Source: Flavobacteriales bacterium UBA5081
GTDB taxonomy: Bacteria > Bacteroidota > Bacteroidia > Flavobacteriales_E > Vicingaceae
DNA length: 39,613 nucleotides
Assembly (NCBI GenBank): GCA_002415785.1
Contig: DIAJ01000010.1
Location: 8,619 to 48,231 of the forward strand
Direction: 5' to 3'
In this document: positions 8,463 through 16,990 of the stretch, piece by piece
Numbering within the stretch: position 1 is the first letter of the stretch
Layout: the number at the start of each line of letters is the position of its first letter
The notes under the pieces: model-generated
What the model was told of the DNA's origin: nothing
Database searches by the model: none
The model's input: the letters and a program-made list of their open reading frames with translations, nothing else
Position numbers and translations under genes: made by a program

Positions 8463-9549
8463 AGTCATACTGACCGGCTTCAAAGTTTTCTAAGGAAACT
8501 TTTAATTGATTTCCATTGGAAGGGTTGGGATAAATGGTTGCGTCTGCTTTATTGGAAAACTTACTAGTGCTGTTGCTTTTTTGAAGAGAAACGGCATTAA
8601 AAGTTTTTGATGAACCATCATAGTCAACTTGTTTTAAGCGGAAGTAATTTTCAGAGCCAATGTTTTCTAATTGAATTACACGACTGTAGTTTAACTCCCT
8701 ATTGCTATTTCCTGCACCTTCTACTTGGTCTACTTCATTAAAGTTTTTGCCATCAGTAGAATACTCAATGATAAAATAGATGTTGTTGATTTCAGAAAGT
8801 GTCGTCCATTTTACTTCAACTAACTTTTTGTTGTTTTCGTTTAGGCTTGCTTCAAAACTTTTTAGCTCAATTGGAAGTCCTGCACCGCTGCCGTATTCGC
8901 ATGTGCCTGGGCAATATGAAGTACTTCCAAAAAGAGAAGATTTGTTACCTATAACTACCTGCCCGTCAGACTGAAATGATCCGGTTCCATCAATTGTAGC
9001 TTTGTTTTTAGCTTCTACATCCCCTTCAACGTACATGTTACCATTCAACAGTGTGGCGTTGTTATTTTGAAGGTTTAAGTTTCCTTTAATTAGAAATACA
9101 GCACCGGTTTCAATGGTTAACTCCGAGTTGTTTTGAAAATTGGCATCCCCACCTACAATTAATGTATCGCCGCTTCTTAGATAAAATTGACTATTGTTTT
9201 GAGCATTAAAGTTACCTTGAATCTCAACCTTCCCGCTTATATCTAAGATTCCGCTTCCTTGAACTTGAATAGCGTAAGTGTTGCCACCAACTGGGTCGAT
9301 TGCACTGCCAAAAATGTAATACTCTCCACCATTATCAATTTGAAGGTCTCTATTTAGAGTCATATCATTATTCACGTTGACTAATTCGGTTGGAGTAGGT
9401 ACTCCATTTGACCAATTAGCAGCAGTGTTCCAAAGTCCATCTGAAGTTGTAGTGTTTTGTGCAAATAGAGTAGCTGTCAGTAAGGTTAGCGGTAGAAGGA
9501 AGTAGTTTTTTTTCATTTTCGTTTTTTTGCTTAATGACTTCTTCTACGG

Positions 9550-9606
9550 AAATCACCTAGCAAAGTTAGGTAAATCACCTAGTTTTTTTACTATTATTAT
9601 CACCTA
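9550..9606 (-). promoter_or_regulatory. Promoter with repeated TCACCTA sites upstream of the disrupted cargo gene
   Basis: The minus-strand -7 box TAACTTTG (9561-9568) fits TAnnTTTG. Two copies of AAATCACCTAG (9550-9560 and 9572-9582) flank it exactly 22 bases apart, and a weaker third, TATCACCTAT, starts at 9598. ACCTA/TAGGT also forms a dyad centred on the -7 box. Repeats spaced by two helical turns at a promoter suggest a dimeric regulator binding on one face, but no regulator is identified. Confidence 0.5.
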
Positions 9607-9653
9607 TTCCAGCTTTAGTTTGGTAATTTTTTGTTTTTCAGTATTTTAAAAGA

Positions 9654-9681
9654 TAAAAAAGGCGAGTAAACACTCGCCTTT
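9654..9681 (-). terminator. Terminator of the second cargo gene
   Basis: AAAGGCGAGT (9658-9667) and ACTCGCCTTT (9672-9681) form a 10-bp perfect stem with a 4-base loop. On the minus strand it is followed by a T-tract. It lies 24 bases beyond the stop codon at 9705. Confidence 0.85.
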
Positions 9682-9704
9682 AAGTAAATAGATAGAAATT
9701 ATGA

Positions 9705-11321
9705 TTACTCAATTATTATTTTTTGGATATATCGATCAGATTGGGAACTTACTCTTAGAAAGTAGAAGCCCGGCTTGAGCTTTTGTTGTTTTAGAATTTC
9801 GGCTTCAAAATAGAGTGTCTCATCACTAATTTCTTCAATTCTGGAAATAATTAATTTGCCTTTGCTGTCATGAAGTGCTATGTGGTATTCTCCACCTTCA
9901 ACGCTTTCAAATTCAACGAATAGCTGAGTTTTTGCCGGATTTGGATAAACATTTATTTGCTCAGAAAGACTGGAGTGTTGTATAAATATCGGTGCATAGG
10001 TTTTAAACTTACCATCAAAATCGTATTGCTTTAATCTAAAATACCCACTAGATTGGTGTTGGTTTTTAGAAGTGTACTTGTATTGATAATCAATTTTTTT
10101 TGTAGAGTTCCCTGCGCCTTTTATTTCGGCTATAGAAATAAAGTTATTCCCTTCTTTACTAAATTCAATTACAAACTTATCATTGTTTATTTCGCTTAAA
10201 GTTTGCCATTTAAAAAGTATACTACCATTATCAGCAATAGCATCGAAAAATTTTAGTTCTACAGGTAATGCAGCTGACAAGGATTGGTTACAGTAAGTAA
10301 CCGTTGGATCATAATTACCTCCACCAATTTGAGGCGGCATTTGAGTATCATCAATATTGCAAATATCGATTGTACCTGCAATGGAGCCATAGTTGATTAA
10401 ATTGTTGGTTCTTAGTAGTCCTGTTCCATTCATGGGGCCGGGACCGTTAACGGTTGTTGTACCTTCTACTAAAGTAACTCCATTATTGTTATATACGCCA
10501 CCGTTTTGAGTGAGGTTACCAGAAACATCAACTACTCCATCAGCGTTTACAGTTCCACCATTATTTGCCATATTTCCACCAATGTTAAATCGACCGTCAA
10601 TATTAACTGTACTTGAGGAGTTGTTGCTAAAGTTTCCGTTTAGGTTAATTGTTGCTGTATTGTCAATGTGAAGTCTAGCTCCACTATTGTTTTGCATATT
10701 ACCATTTACATTTAATTCATTATTTACATAAATATCCGCAGATGAGTTATTGTTAGCTAAGTCACCATTGACTGATGTTTCTCCATTTAAGGTTAATTGG
10801 CCATTGTTGTTTCTTAGAAATCCGTCTATATCGAGTGAATTATTAAAAATAACAGTGCCATTATTATTTGTAAAGTTGCCATTAATTGATACTGTATCAT
10901 TAAAAGTGGCGGTAGAGTTACTTCCAATTGTAAAGCTACCGTTTAAGTCAACTTCACTTGCATGAATGGCAGAAGTATTTCCGTTTAATGTATATGAATT
11001 TAATTGTAGTTTTCCTTGAGCATTAATTGAACCACCATTATAAACAGCTAGATTATTTGAAGTGGTATATAAAAAAGCACTACTTTGAATAGTCATTGAT
11101 CCGGCATAGCCAATTGATTGATTCAAGTGAACATCGTGAGCAATTATAACTTGATCATCAGCTCCCCAATAAGTTCCGGGAGAGCCATTGGCATCCCAAG
11201 TGTTTGGATTAGACCAATTGCCATTGCTAATGGTTGTATAGGTTGTAGCTCTTACAAGTAAAAAACTGAATACGACTAAGAGGAATAAAAGAAGGTGTTT
11301 TGCTTGACTAACTTTTGCCAT
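9705..11321 (-). CDS. T9SS cargo protein with repeat-rich passenger
   Basis: A secreted or surface protein of 538 aa. After a hydrophobic export signal (HLLLFLLVVFSFLLVRA) comes a G-W-N-T-W module (NGNWSNPNTWDANGSPG) and then a long series of imperfect ~20-residue units rich in Asn and Gly (NNNGTVIFNNSLDIDG, NNNGQLTLNGETSVNG, NNSGARLHIDNTATINLNG), which looks like a beta-helix or stacked beta-solenoid. Then follow a conserved TYCNQSLSAALPVELKFFDA module, a beta-sandwich linker, and the T9SS sorting domain with NVYPNPAKTQLFV ending GFYFLRVSSQSDRYIQKIII. It is exported by Sec and then by T9SS, for which porT in this window is a component. Adhesion or extracellular matrix is a guess. It is close in architecture to its two neighbours. 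Confidence 0.88.
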   Translation of the reverse strand: MAKVSQAKHLLLFLLVVFSFLLVRATTYTTISNGNWSNPNTWDANGSPGTYWGADDQVIIAHDVHLNQSIGYAGSMTIQSSAFLYTTSNNLAVYNGGSINAQGKLQLNSYTLNGNTSAIHASEVDLNGSFTIGSNSTATFNDTVSINGNFTNNNGTVIFNNSLDIDGFLRNNNGQLTLNGETSVNGDLANNNSSADIYVNNELNVNGNMQNNSGARLHIDNTATINLNGNFSNNSSSTVNIDGRFNIGGNMANNGGTVNADGVVDVSGNLTQNGGVYNNNGVTLVEGTTTVNGPGPMNGTGLLRTNNLINYGSIAGTIDICNIDDTQMPPQIGGGNYDPTVTYCNQSLSAALPVELKFFDAIADNGSILFKWQTLSEINNDKFVIEFSKEGNNFISIAEIKGAGNSTKKIDYQYKYTSKNQHQSSGYFRLKQYDFDGKFKTYAPIFIQHSSLSEQINVYPNPAKTQLFVEFESVEGGEYHIALHDSKGKLIISRIEEISDETLYFEAEILKQQKLKPGFYFLRVSSQSDRYIQKIIIE

Positions 11322-11376
11322 AATGTAGATAAAGATTAAGTAAACGGGGATTAATCTTTTTATTTTATTAAGTCGA

Positions 11377-11384
11377 CAAAAGTA
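11377..11384 (-). promoter_or_regulatory. -7 promoter element of the second cargo gene
   Basis: Minus-strand TACTTTTG, an exact TAnnTTTG, stands 56 bases before the start codon at 11321. No -33 element is clear. The three cargo genes therefore can be transcribed separately. Confidence 0.55.
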
Positions 11385-11424
11385 TGAAAAAAATTGTTCG
11401 ATATAAATATTTTAAAATTAGAGC

Positions 11425-13038
11425 TTACTCAACAATAATCTTTTCCATATACCTCTCTTTAGAGCTACTAATTCTTAGATAATACAGTCCATGATCCAGT
11501 TGCTTACCATGTAAAAGCTCTGTTTCAAAGTAAATGTCTTCTTCGCCAATTAAAACTGTTTTGTTTACTATTAATACACCACTACTATTTAATAAATCAA
11601 TCACATATTCATTGGCCTTCAAGTTTTGAAGCTCTACAAATAGTCTTCTTCCGTCTGTAGGGTTTGGGTATACGGATACAACTTTAGTTTCTTTTTGCTT
11701 TAGTTGGAGGTAAACAATATCTGAGTAACTGTATTTCCCATCAAAATCAGTTTGTTTTAATCGGTAATAACCACTTGGAGAGCCATTCTGAAATGTGAAT
11801 AATTCACTATATTCGATGGCTTGGTTTGAGTTACCTGCACCGTTAATTCTTAATATAGGGTAAAAGACCTCTCCGTTTGCGCTGTATTCAACTTCAAAGA
11901 TGTTATTATTTATTTCACTTAAAGTTCTCCAATTAAAATTTACTTGATTGTCAAACCCTTTCTCGACATTAAAGTAATCTAACTCTATTGGCAAAGCAGC
12001 AGAAAGCGACTGTTGACAGTAGGTTGTACTTTGGCTGATGCTACCATTTCCATTAATTTGAGGTGTATTGTCATCATTTAGATTACAAACATCATTGCCA
12101 ACTAGCGATCCGTAAATAGTCATATTGTCCATTCTCAATAGTCCATCACCAATAATGTTTGCACCTCCATTTAAAGTAAAACGATCGTGTATTATAATAA
12201 CGCCATCATTGTCAACTAAACCACTGTTTTGAGTAAACTGTTTTTCAAAAATTATTTGTCCTATATTTTCAATTGTACCACCATTATTTACTCCATGATT
12301 TTCAACAGTTATTTTACCATTGTTTGTTATGCTTGAGTTACTGTTTACTCTCAATTGATTTTTAATTTGAGTCTGAGAGGATTGATTAATGATGAGTTCT
12401 GCTCCGCTATTTAGAGTTAAATGCCCATTAACCGTTAAATTCTTTTGCGCTGTCACTTTTGCATTTGAATTGTTTGCAGTAAAGTGCCCGGAAATGTTAA
12501 CATCATCGTTAAAAATTACCGTTCCGTTATTGTTCTCAAAGTGATTGCCAATGTTTGTTGTAGATTGAAAACTTACAGTTCCGCTATTGACTTGCAACTT
12601 TCCATCAACAGTTACACTTTTATCAAAGTTTGCTGTAGCACCTTGTCCAATAGTTAAGTCGTCCTTCAATTCAACTTCTTCATAAAAATATGCTGTTGTA
12701 CTGCTATTTAAAGTCAAGCTTTTAACATCAATTTTGCCATTTGAAATGATACTACCTCCGTTATAAATTGATAAGTCTCTATTTGTACCTATTAGCTTAC
12801 CTCCGTTTTCAATAATAATTACTCCGGCAAAGCCAATATTGTCATCAAGGTCAATGTTGTGACGAATAAAAACCGTATCAGTACTTCCCCAGTATGAGCC
12901 GGGTGTATTTTGGTTTTCCCAACTTTTATTATTACTCCACTTCCCATTTTTTGTAGTGGTAAAGCTTTGTGCCAAAGTATAATTTAAACCTAATGTTAAA
13001 ATTAGACTTAATAGTTTGATTTTAAGTAGTGTTTTCAT
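11425..13038 (-). CDS. T9SS cargo protein with repeat-rich passenger
   Basis: A paralogue of the two following genes, 537 aa from the chosen start. The frame is open 13 codons further up, to 13077, but the ATG at 13038 begins a normal signal peptide (LLKIKLLSLILTLGLNYTLAQ), so it is preferred. Next are NGKWSNNKSWENQNTPGSYWG, Asn/Gly-rich solenoid-like units (NNNGTVIFNDDVNISGHF, NNSNAKVTAQKNLTVNGHL), the shared TYCQQSLSAALPIELDYF module, a beta-sandwich part, and the sorting domain (SVYPNPTDGRRLFVE ... GLYYLRISSSKERYMEKII). The function should match its tandem copies: surface-exposed or secreted by T9SS. Promoter unclear; TAACTTTT about 60 bases upstream lacks the final G. Confidence 0.87.
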   Translation of the reverse strand: MKTLLKIKLLSLILTLGLNYTLAQSFTTTKNGKWSNNKSWENQNTPGSYWGSTDTVFIRHNIDLDDNIGFAGVIIIENGGKLIGTNRDLSIYNGGSIISNGKIDVKSLTLNSSTTAYFYEEVELKDDLTIGQGATANFDKSVTVDGKLQVNSGTVSFQSTTNIGNHFENNNGTVIFNDDVNISGHFTANNSNAKVTAQKNLTVNGHLTLNSGAELIINQSSQTQIKNQLRVNSNSSITNNGKITVENHGVNNGGTIENIGQIIFEKQFTQNSGLVDNDGVIIIHDRFTLNGGANIIGDGLLRMDNMTIYGSLVGNDVCNLNDDNTPQINGNGSISQSTTYCQQSLSAALPIELDYFNVEKGFDNQVNFNWRTLSEINNNIFEVEYSANGEVFYPILRINGAGNSNQAIEYSELFTFQNGSPSGYYRLKQTDFDGKYSYSDIVYLQLKQKETKVVSVYPNPTDGRRLFVELQNLKANEYVIDLLNSSGVLIVNKTVLIGEEDIYFETELLHGKQLDHGLYYLRISSSKERYMEKIIVE

Positions 13039-13131
13039 AGTGTGATGGTTTACTGCAAATGTCATATTAACAAACATTTTAATTTGTAGTAAAAGTTACA
13101 TTAAAAAAAAATAGGGAATTTACTTAGAAGC

Positions 13132-13842
13132 TTAACCCTCAAACAAGAATGTTACAAAAAACATTTTAGGCAGCATTTTTTCCACCGGATTCGAAAGCTC
13201 GGTGTTGTCGTGGATTAAGGCATCATCCAAGCTGTATGCCATTTTTAACTCTATGGCAAATTTAAAATAAGGTAAAAAAAAGTCTGTTCCAACGCCTACT
13301 TCTGCTGAAGCGGTGTTTCTCTTCAATTTTACAATGGATTCCGGGATGTCTCTATTATCTACATCCTCGTTAGAGGCTAAGTCGATAGTGTATTTAGCTC
13401 CGGCAATGATGTAAGCAGCAAAATTATTTAGTCGAGCTGAACGATACTTGAATAAAACAGGGAAGTCTAAATAAGTGGACTCAACAATTTTTGATTCAAG
13501 ATAAGCATCACCTTGCGGGTCGATAAACAAGTAGTCGAAATTACGCTGACCAAAAACCAGGGTAGGCACAAATCGAACACCTAAAAATTTATGAATATGG
13601 AATTCTGAAACGATTCCTAAATTAAAACCACTTTGACTAACGACATTAATACTCGCTAAACTATCCCGCAAGCTATTATAAGGCTTACGATGAACCGACA
13701 TGTGAGCAGAGTTGATCCCCAAGGAAAAGCCAAAGTGAATTTTCTTCTGATCGAATTGCTGTAAGTTTTTCACTTTAGGTTTTTGTGCAAAAGCACTAAA
13801 GCTAAAAAACAAAATAAAGATAATGGTTAAGTTCTTTTTCAT
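13132..13842 (-). CDS. porT: PorT-family outer-membrane protein (T9SS component)
   Basis: A 236-aa outer-membrane beta-barrel protein with a signal peptide (LTIIFILFFSFSAFAQ). The pattern of alternating beta strands (HFGFSLGINSAHMSV, FNLGIVSEFHIHKFLGVRFVP, TYLDFPVLFKYRS, NTASAEVGVGTDFFLPYFKFAIE) and the C-terminal aromatic strand MFFVTFLFEG fit the PorT/SprT family, needed for type IX secretion and gliding in Bacteroidota. Position right after ubiE is a recurring arrangement for porT, which adds weight. It lies 29 bases after ubiE, probably in the same transcript, and immediately before three T9SS cargo genes. It could instead be a general outer-membrane beta-barrel protein, but the context argues for PorT. 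Confidence 0.8.
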   Translation of the reverse strand: MKKNLTIIFILFFSFSAFAQKPKVKNLQQFDQKKIHFGFSLGINSAHMSVHRKPYNSLRDSLASINVVSQSGFNLGIVSEFHIHKFLGVRFVPTLVFGQRNFDYLFIDPQGDAYLESKIVESTYLDFPVLFKYRSARLNNFAAYIIAGAKYTIDLASNEDVDNRDIPESIVKLKRNTASAEVGVGTDFFLPYFKFAIELKMAYSLDDALIHDNTELSNPVEKMLPKMFFVTFLFEG

Positions 13843-13855
13843 TTCGCTTAGCGAA
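13843..13855. repeat. 13-bp palindrome touching the porT start codon
   Basis: TTCGCTTAGCGAA is a perfect palindrome apart from its central base and directly abuts the ATG of porT (start at 13842). On the RNA it leaves no room for a Shine-Dalgarno sequence and could fold back near the start. It may be a protein-binding site or a weak ubiE terminator. Confidence 0.4.
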
Positions 13856-13871
13856 CGTTGAAATTACACAT

Positions 13872-14600
13872 TTATTTCTCGACTACGTAAATCGTCGCAA
13901 TCCCAAACATTAAAGGATGAGAAGGAAGTAAACGATAGTTTAATTTTGCTAAAATATCTTCAAAATCTTTGCCCTCAGGAAAAGCTTCTACTGATTCCGG
14001 TAAGTAGGTGTATGCTGATGCATCTTTGGAAACCAATTTACCGATGGAAGGCAGTAAGTTGTGAAAATAAAAGTTGTACAACTGTTTTATTGGGAATGCT
14101 TTGGGCTTAGAAAACTCTAAAATTACTGCACGTCCTCCAGTTTTTAAAACCCTCTTCATTTCACTTAGTCCTTTTTCTAGGTTCTCAAAATTCCTCACTC
14201 CAAAGGCTACAGTAATGGCGTCAAAACTTTCATCTTCAAAAGGGATATTTTCAGAGTCTCCTTTTTTTAATTCAATGATCTCTTGTTTACTATCCTTGTT
14301 AATTTTTTCTCTTCCCTTGGCCAGCATTCCTTCGCTGATGTCAATACCGTAAATTTTTTCGGGATTTAGCTTTAAGCTTTCAATAGCAAAATCAGCTGTG
14401 CCGGTAGCTACATCTAAAATTTTTTTAGGCGATTTTTCACTGAGAATTTTTACTGCTTTCTTTCGCCAAAGTTTATCAATTCCAAGGGATAAAAAATGGT
14501 TTAAAAAATCATAGCGATGAGAAATGTTGTCAAACATTTCTGCTACTTGCTCTTTTTTACTTCCTTGCTTGTCTTTGTAGGGGATTACCTTTTCTGCCAT
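13872..14600 (-). CDS. ubiE: Demethylmenaquinone methyltransferase (UbiE/MenG)
   Basis: A 242-aa class I SAM-dependent methyltransferase that makes the last methyl transfer of menaquinone synthesis (demethylmenaquinone to menaquinone); Bacteroidota use menaquinone, so MenG activity is the relevant one. Visible landmarks are the UbiE opening VAEMFDNISHRYDFLNHFLSLGID, the SAM-binding ILDVATGTADFAI (motif I), NIPFEDESFDAITVAFGVRNFE (the second UbiE signature) and RAVILEFSKP. Length is normal. It has its own promoter box 19 bases before the start and is followed closely by porT. Confidence 0.93.
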   Translation of the reverse strand: MAEKVIPYKDKQGSKKEQVAEMFDNISHRYDFLNHFLSLGIDKLWRKKAVKILSEKSPKKILDVATGTADFAIESLKLNPEKIYGIDISEGMLAKGREKINKDSKQEIIELKKGDSENIPFEDESFDAITVAFGVRNFENLEKGLSEMKRVLKTGGRAVILEFSKPKAFPIKQLYNFYFHNLLPSIGKLVSKDASAYTYLPESVEAFPEGKDFEDILAKLNYRLLPSHPLMFGIATIYVVEK

Positions 14601-14618
14601 GCTTTCTGTTTGCGGCTA

Positions 14619-14626
14619 CAAAATTA
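14619..14626 (-). promoter_or_regulatory. -7 promoter element of ubiE
   Basis: Minus-strand TAATTTTG fits TAnnTTTG exactly, in the 60-base gap after lepB. A TTTG about 24 bases further up could serve as -33. It suggests that ubiE-porT can be transcribed apart from the lepB operon. Confidence 0.55.
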
Positions 14627-14660
14627 CGTTTTGTTAATGGCTTATTAGAACAAATAAGCA

Positions 14661-16217
14661 CTAGTTTCGTTCAGCTTTTTGATAAGCTCCATCTTCGGAA
14701 TGAACTAATTTGAATAAACGATCCCATCTGATTTTATTTAAATCGCCCCAACTTCTGTTTGGGTCAATGGAAAGCCAAACAAATACTGCTTTTCCAACAA
14801 CATGATCTTCTGGAACAAAGCCCCAAAAACGGCTATCTTGTGAGTTATGTCGGTTGTCGCCCATCATCCAATAGTAGTCCATTTCTATGGTGTATTGATT
14901 TCGCTCTTCTCCGTCAATGTATATTTTTCCGTCTTTAACTGATAGCTCATGACCCTCATAATTTCGAATGATGTGCTCGTAAATCGGCAAATTCTCTAAA
15001 CTTAAATCAACAACTTCTCCTTTGAAGGGTATATTGATTGGTCCAAAATTGTCTTCTGTCCAAGAGGTGGTATCCGTATTTGGGAAAATAGGGTTCTTCA
15101 TATAGCGACCATCATCGTAAAATCCCAGCTTTTTTGATGCTAACTCTACCTTTTCAACTTGCCTTAAAGATTTGATATATTCTAAGTTTTCATCGGTAAG
15201 ATGCATTTCAAATAAATTGGGAACCTGTGTATTTCGCACTTCGGTGATGTCTCTGTCTAAAAAGTCTTCTCTGTTAAAGCCTCCTCCATTGGTTTTAACT
15301 AAATAACTCAATTGCATTCCTTCTGGACGGAAAGCTTTTTTGCCATTGACAAATAAAACGGCATCTTTTATTTGCAACTGATCTCCCGGTAAAGCCACGC
15401 ATCTTTTAATGTAGTTTTCGCGTTTGTCTACCGGTCTGGTGATCACATCAAACTGATTCCAAATCTTTTTACGACCATAATCGCGAATCATTTGATAATA
15501 GGTTTGGTTTTGATGTTGAACAACTACCGTATCTCCGGCAGGAAAGTTAAAGACCACCATTTCGTTTCGTTTAACCGGCTGAAATTTTGGTAAACGAGCA
15601 TAAGGCAACTCAATTAGTTCCGAATATGATTTTGTGCTTTCTGTTAATGGTAAAGTATGGTGAGCAAAGGGAAAGAAAATTGGCGTATTGGGAATTCTAC
15701 TTCCGTAATTCACCTTACTTACAAAAAGAAAATCGCCGACTAAAAGTGTTTTCTCCATTGAAGAGGTTGGGATGGTAAATGCTTCTATGTATATGGCGCG
15801 AATAAGTGTAGCGGCAATTACCGCAAAGGAAATGGCATCTGCCCACTCTCTACTTTTTGATTTTTGATAATCTTGAACAAACTGATGTCCTTTCCATTGA
15901 TATTGGTCACTTAAGCCAATGTAGGCCAAGTAAAATGGAGTAAAAACAACTCCTAGAGCATGCTCCCAATAAGATAAAATGCCCATGTGTTTAAGTAGCT
16001 CAACAATAATGCCTACCCAAACGATAAAACCAACAAATGGAATATAGTAAACGGCAATCCACCACACCGGCTTTTGAATTAACCGAATAGAAATGTAAGT
16101 TCCATAAAAAGGAACTAAGGCTTTCCAAGCTGGTAAATTTGCTTTCTTAAAAATGAGATAAAGTCCAAAATGAGATAGGACAAAATATAAAGTGAGCGTT
16201 ATTATTGCTGCGGTCAT
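14661..16217 (-). CDS. lepB: Signal peptidase I with extra N-terminal membrane domain
   Basis: Removes Sec signal peptides at the periplasmic face of the inner membrane. The catalytic serine is Ser153 in IPTSSMEKTLLVGD and the base is Lys271 in YIKRCVALPGDQL; the C-terminal box GDNRHNSQDSRFWGFVP is also intact. At 518 aa it is much longer than the enterobacterial enzyme (about 320 aa). The first ~110 residues form three or four membrane helices (LYFVLSHFGLYLIFK, WWIAVYYIPFVGFIVWVGI, LGVVFTPFYLAYIGL) before the usual anchor at about 127-147, and there is a long insertion between the Lys box and the C-terminal box (about 300-450). Both are known in Bacteroidota LepB. It starts 2 bases after dapB stops, so they are cotranscribed. 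All secreted proteins in the window depend on such an enzyme. Confidence 0.94.
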   Translation of the reverse strand: MTAAIITLTLYFVLSHFGLYLIFKKANLPAWKALVPFYGTYISIRLIQKPVWWIAVYYIPFVGFIVWVGIIVELLKHMGILSYWEHALGVVFTPFYLAYIGLSDQYQWKGHQFVQDYQKSKSREWADAISFAVIAATLIRAIYIEAFTIPTSSMEKTLLVGDFLFVSKVNYGSRIPNTPIFFPFAHHTLPLTESTKSYSELIELPYARLPKFQPVKRNEMVVFNFPAGDTVVVQHQNQTYYQMIRDYGRKKIWNQFDVITRPVDKRENYIKRCVALPGDQLQIKDAVLFVNGKKAFRPEGMQLSYLVKTNGGGFNREDFLDRDITEVRNTQVPNLFEMHLTDENLEYIKSLRQVEKVELASKKLGFYDDGRYMKNPIFPNTDTTSWTEDNFGPINIPFKGEVVDLSLENLPIYEHIIRNYEGHELSVKDGKIYIDGEERNQYTIEMDYYWMMGDNRHNSQDSRFWGFVPEDHVVGKAVFVWLSIDPNRSWGDLNKIRWDRLFKLVHSEDGAYQKAERN

Positions 16218-16219
16218 AG

Positions 16220-16936
16220 TTAAAAGTTTAGTACATCTTTCATTTGATAGATTCCTGTTTTTCCATTTAAGAATTCAGCCGCCAAGACAGCTCCTAGAGC
16301 AAAACCTTCTCTATTTTTTGCCTTGTGAGAAATGGAAATTTGATCAATAGGTGAATCGTAAGTTACTGTATGCGTACCGGGAACTCCGGCTTCTCTATAA
16401 GAGATAATATCTAAAGTGGTATTCTTTTCGGTTTGTTGATTTTCCCAATTTTGGTAGAGCGAGTGTTTTTCAATCAGTCCTTCGGCAATGGTAATGGCAG
16501 TACCACTCGGACTGTCTAACTTTTCTGTATGATGAGTTTCTTCAACCTTTGCGGTGTATTCATCTCTCTTGCTCATTAGCTCAGCGAGCTTTTTGTTGAG
16601 CTCAAAAAATAAATTAACTCCTACACTAAAGTTTGTGGCAGCTACAATTGCTCCTTTTTTACTTTCGCATTCGCTCTTTACTTTCTCCCAATGCTCATAC
16701 CATCCGGTAGTGCCAACGGCAACAGGTAAATTATGCTGAAAGCAAGCTAAAATATTGTCAACTGCACTTTCAGGACGGCTGAATTCAATAGCTGCTTCAG
16801 CGCCGTTTAACTCGCCTTTTTGCAATAAGTCAACATTATCTTGGTCAATCTTTAGAACAATCTCATGTCCACGATTCAAAGCCACTTTTTCAATGACTTT
16901 TCCCATTTTTCCGTATCCGATTATTGCTAATTTCAT
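16220..16936 (-). CDS. dapB: 4-hydroxy-tetrahydrodipicolinate reductase
   Basis: A 238-aa NAD(P)H-dependent enzyme of the lysine and meso-diaminopimelate pathway, needed for peptidoglycan. The Rossmann start is MKLAIIGYGKMGKVIE; VAVGTTGW is the cofactor/hinge motif; EETHHTEKLDSPSGTAI holds the catalytic His and Lys of the DapB signature HHxxKxDxPSGTA. The C-terminal substrate domain includes REAGVPGTHTVTY. Slightly shorter than the E. coli protein (273 aa), as usual in this phylum. It follows DUF5683 by 54 bases and runs almost directly into lepB. A one-mismatch promoter box, TACTTTTA, precedes it. Confidence 0.95.
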   Translation of the reverse strand: MKLAIIGYGKMGKVIEKVALNRGHEIVLKIDQDNVDLLQKGELNGAEAAIEFSRPESAVDNILACFQHNLPVAVGTTGWYEHWEKVKSECESKKGAIVAATNFSVGVNLFFELNKKLAELMSKRDEYTAKVEETHHTEKLDSPSGTAITIAEGLIEKHSLYQNWENQQTEKNTTLDIISYREAGVPGTHTVTYDSPIDQISISHKAKNREGFALGAVLAAEFLNGKTGIYQMKDVLNF

Positions 16937-16990
16937 ATTTGTAAAAGTAGTTGAAAGCTTTGTGAGGACTAAACTTTTTTTGATGAACGG

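Larger units (their letters stand above)
7261..9516 (-). pseudogene. T9SS cargo protein gene, split by an IS982-type element
   Basis: Two pieces of one gene lie either side of the insertion sequence. The 5' part (8455-9516) encodes a signal peptide (FLLPLTLLTATLFAQ), a repeat-rich beta-helix-like region built from units such as NNSQFYLRSGDTL and NNSELTIETG, the LPIELKSFEA module common in T9SS cargo, and the start of the sorting domain (ATIYPNPSNGNQLKV). The 3' part (7261-7428) continues in frame with INANGQVLINSTVQL and ends in KGIYFVRIQYNGELITKKL..., the expected C-terminal sorting signal. Removing the element and one target copy gives a continuous 409-aa protein. As it stands, the product stops 1 codon into the element and lacks most of the sorting domain, so it should be neither sorted to the surface nor anchored. 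It is the third member of a tandem family with the next two genes. Confidence 0.9.
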
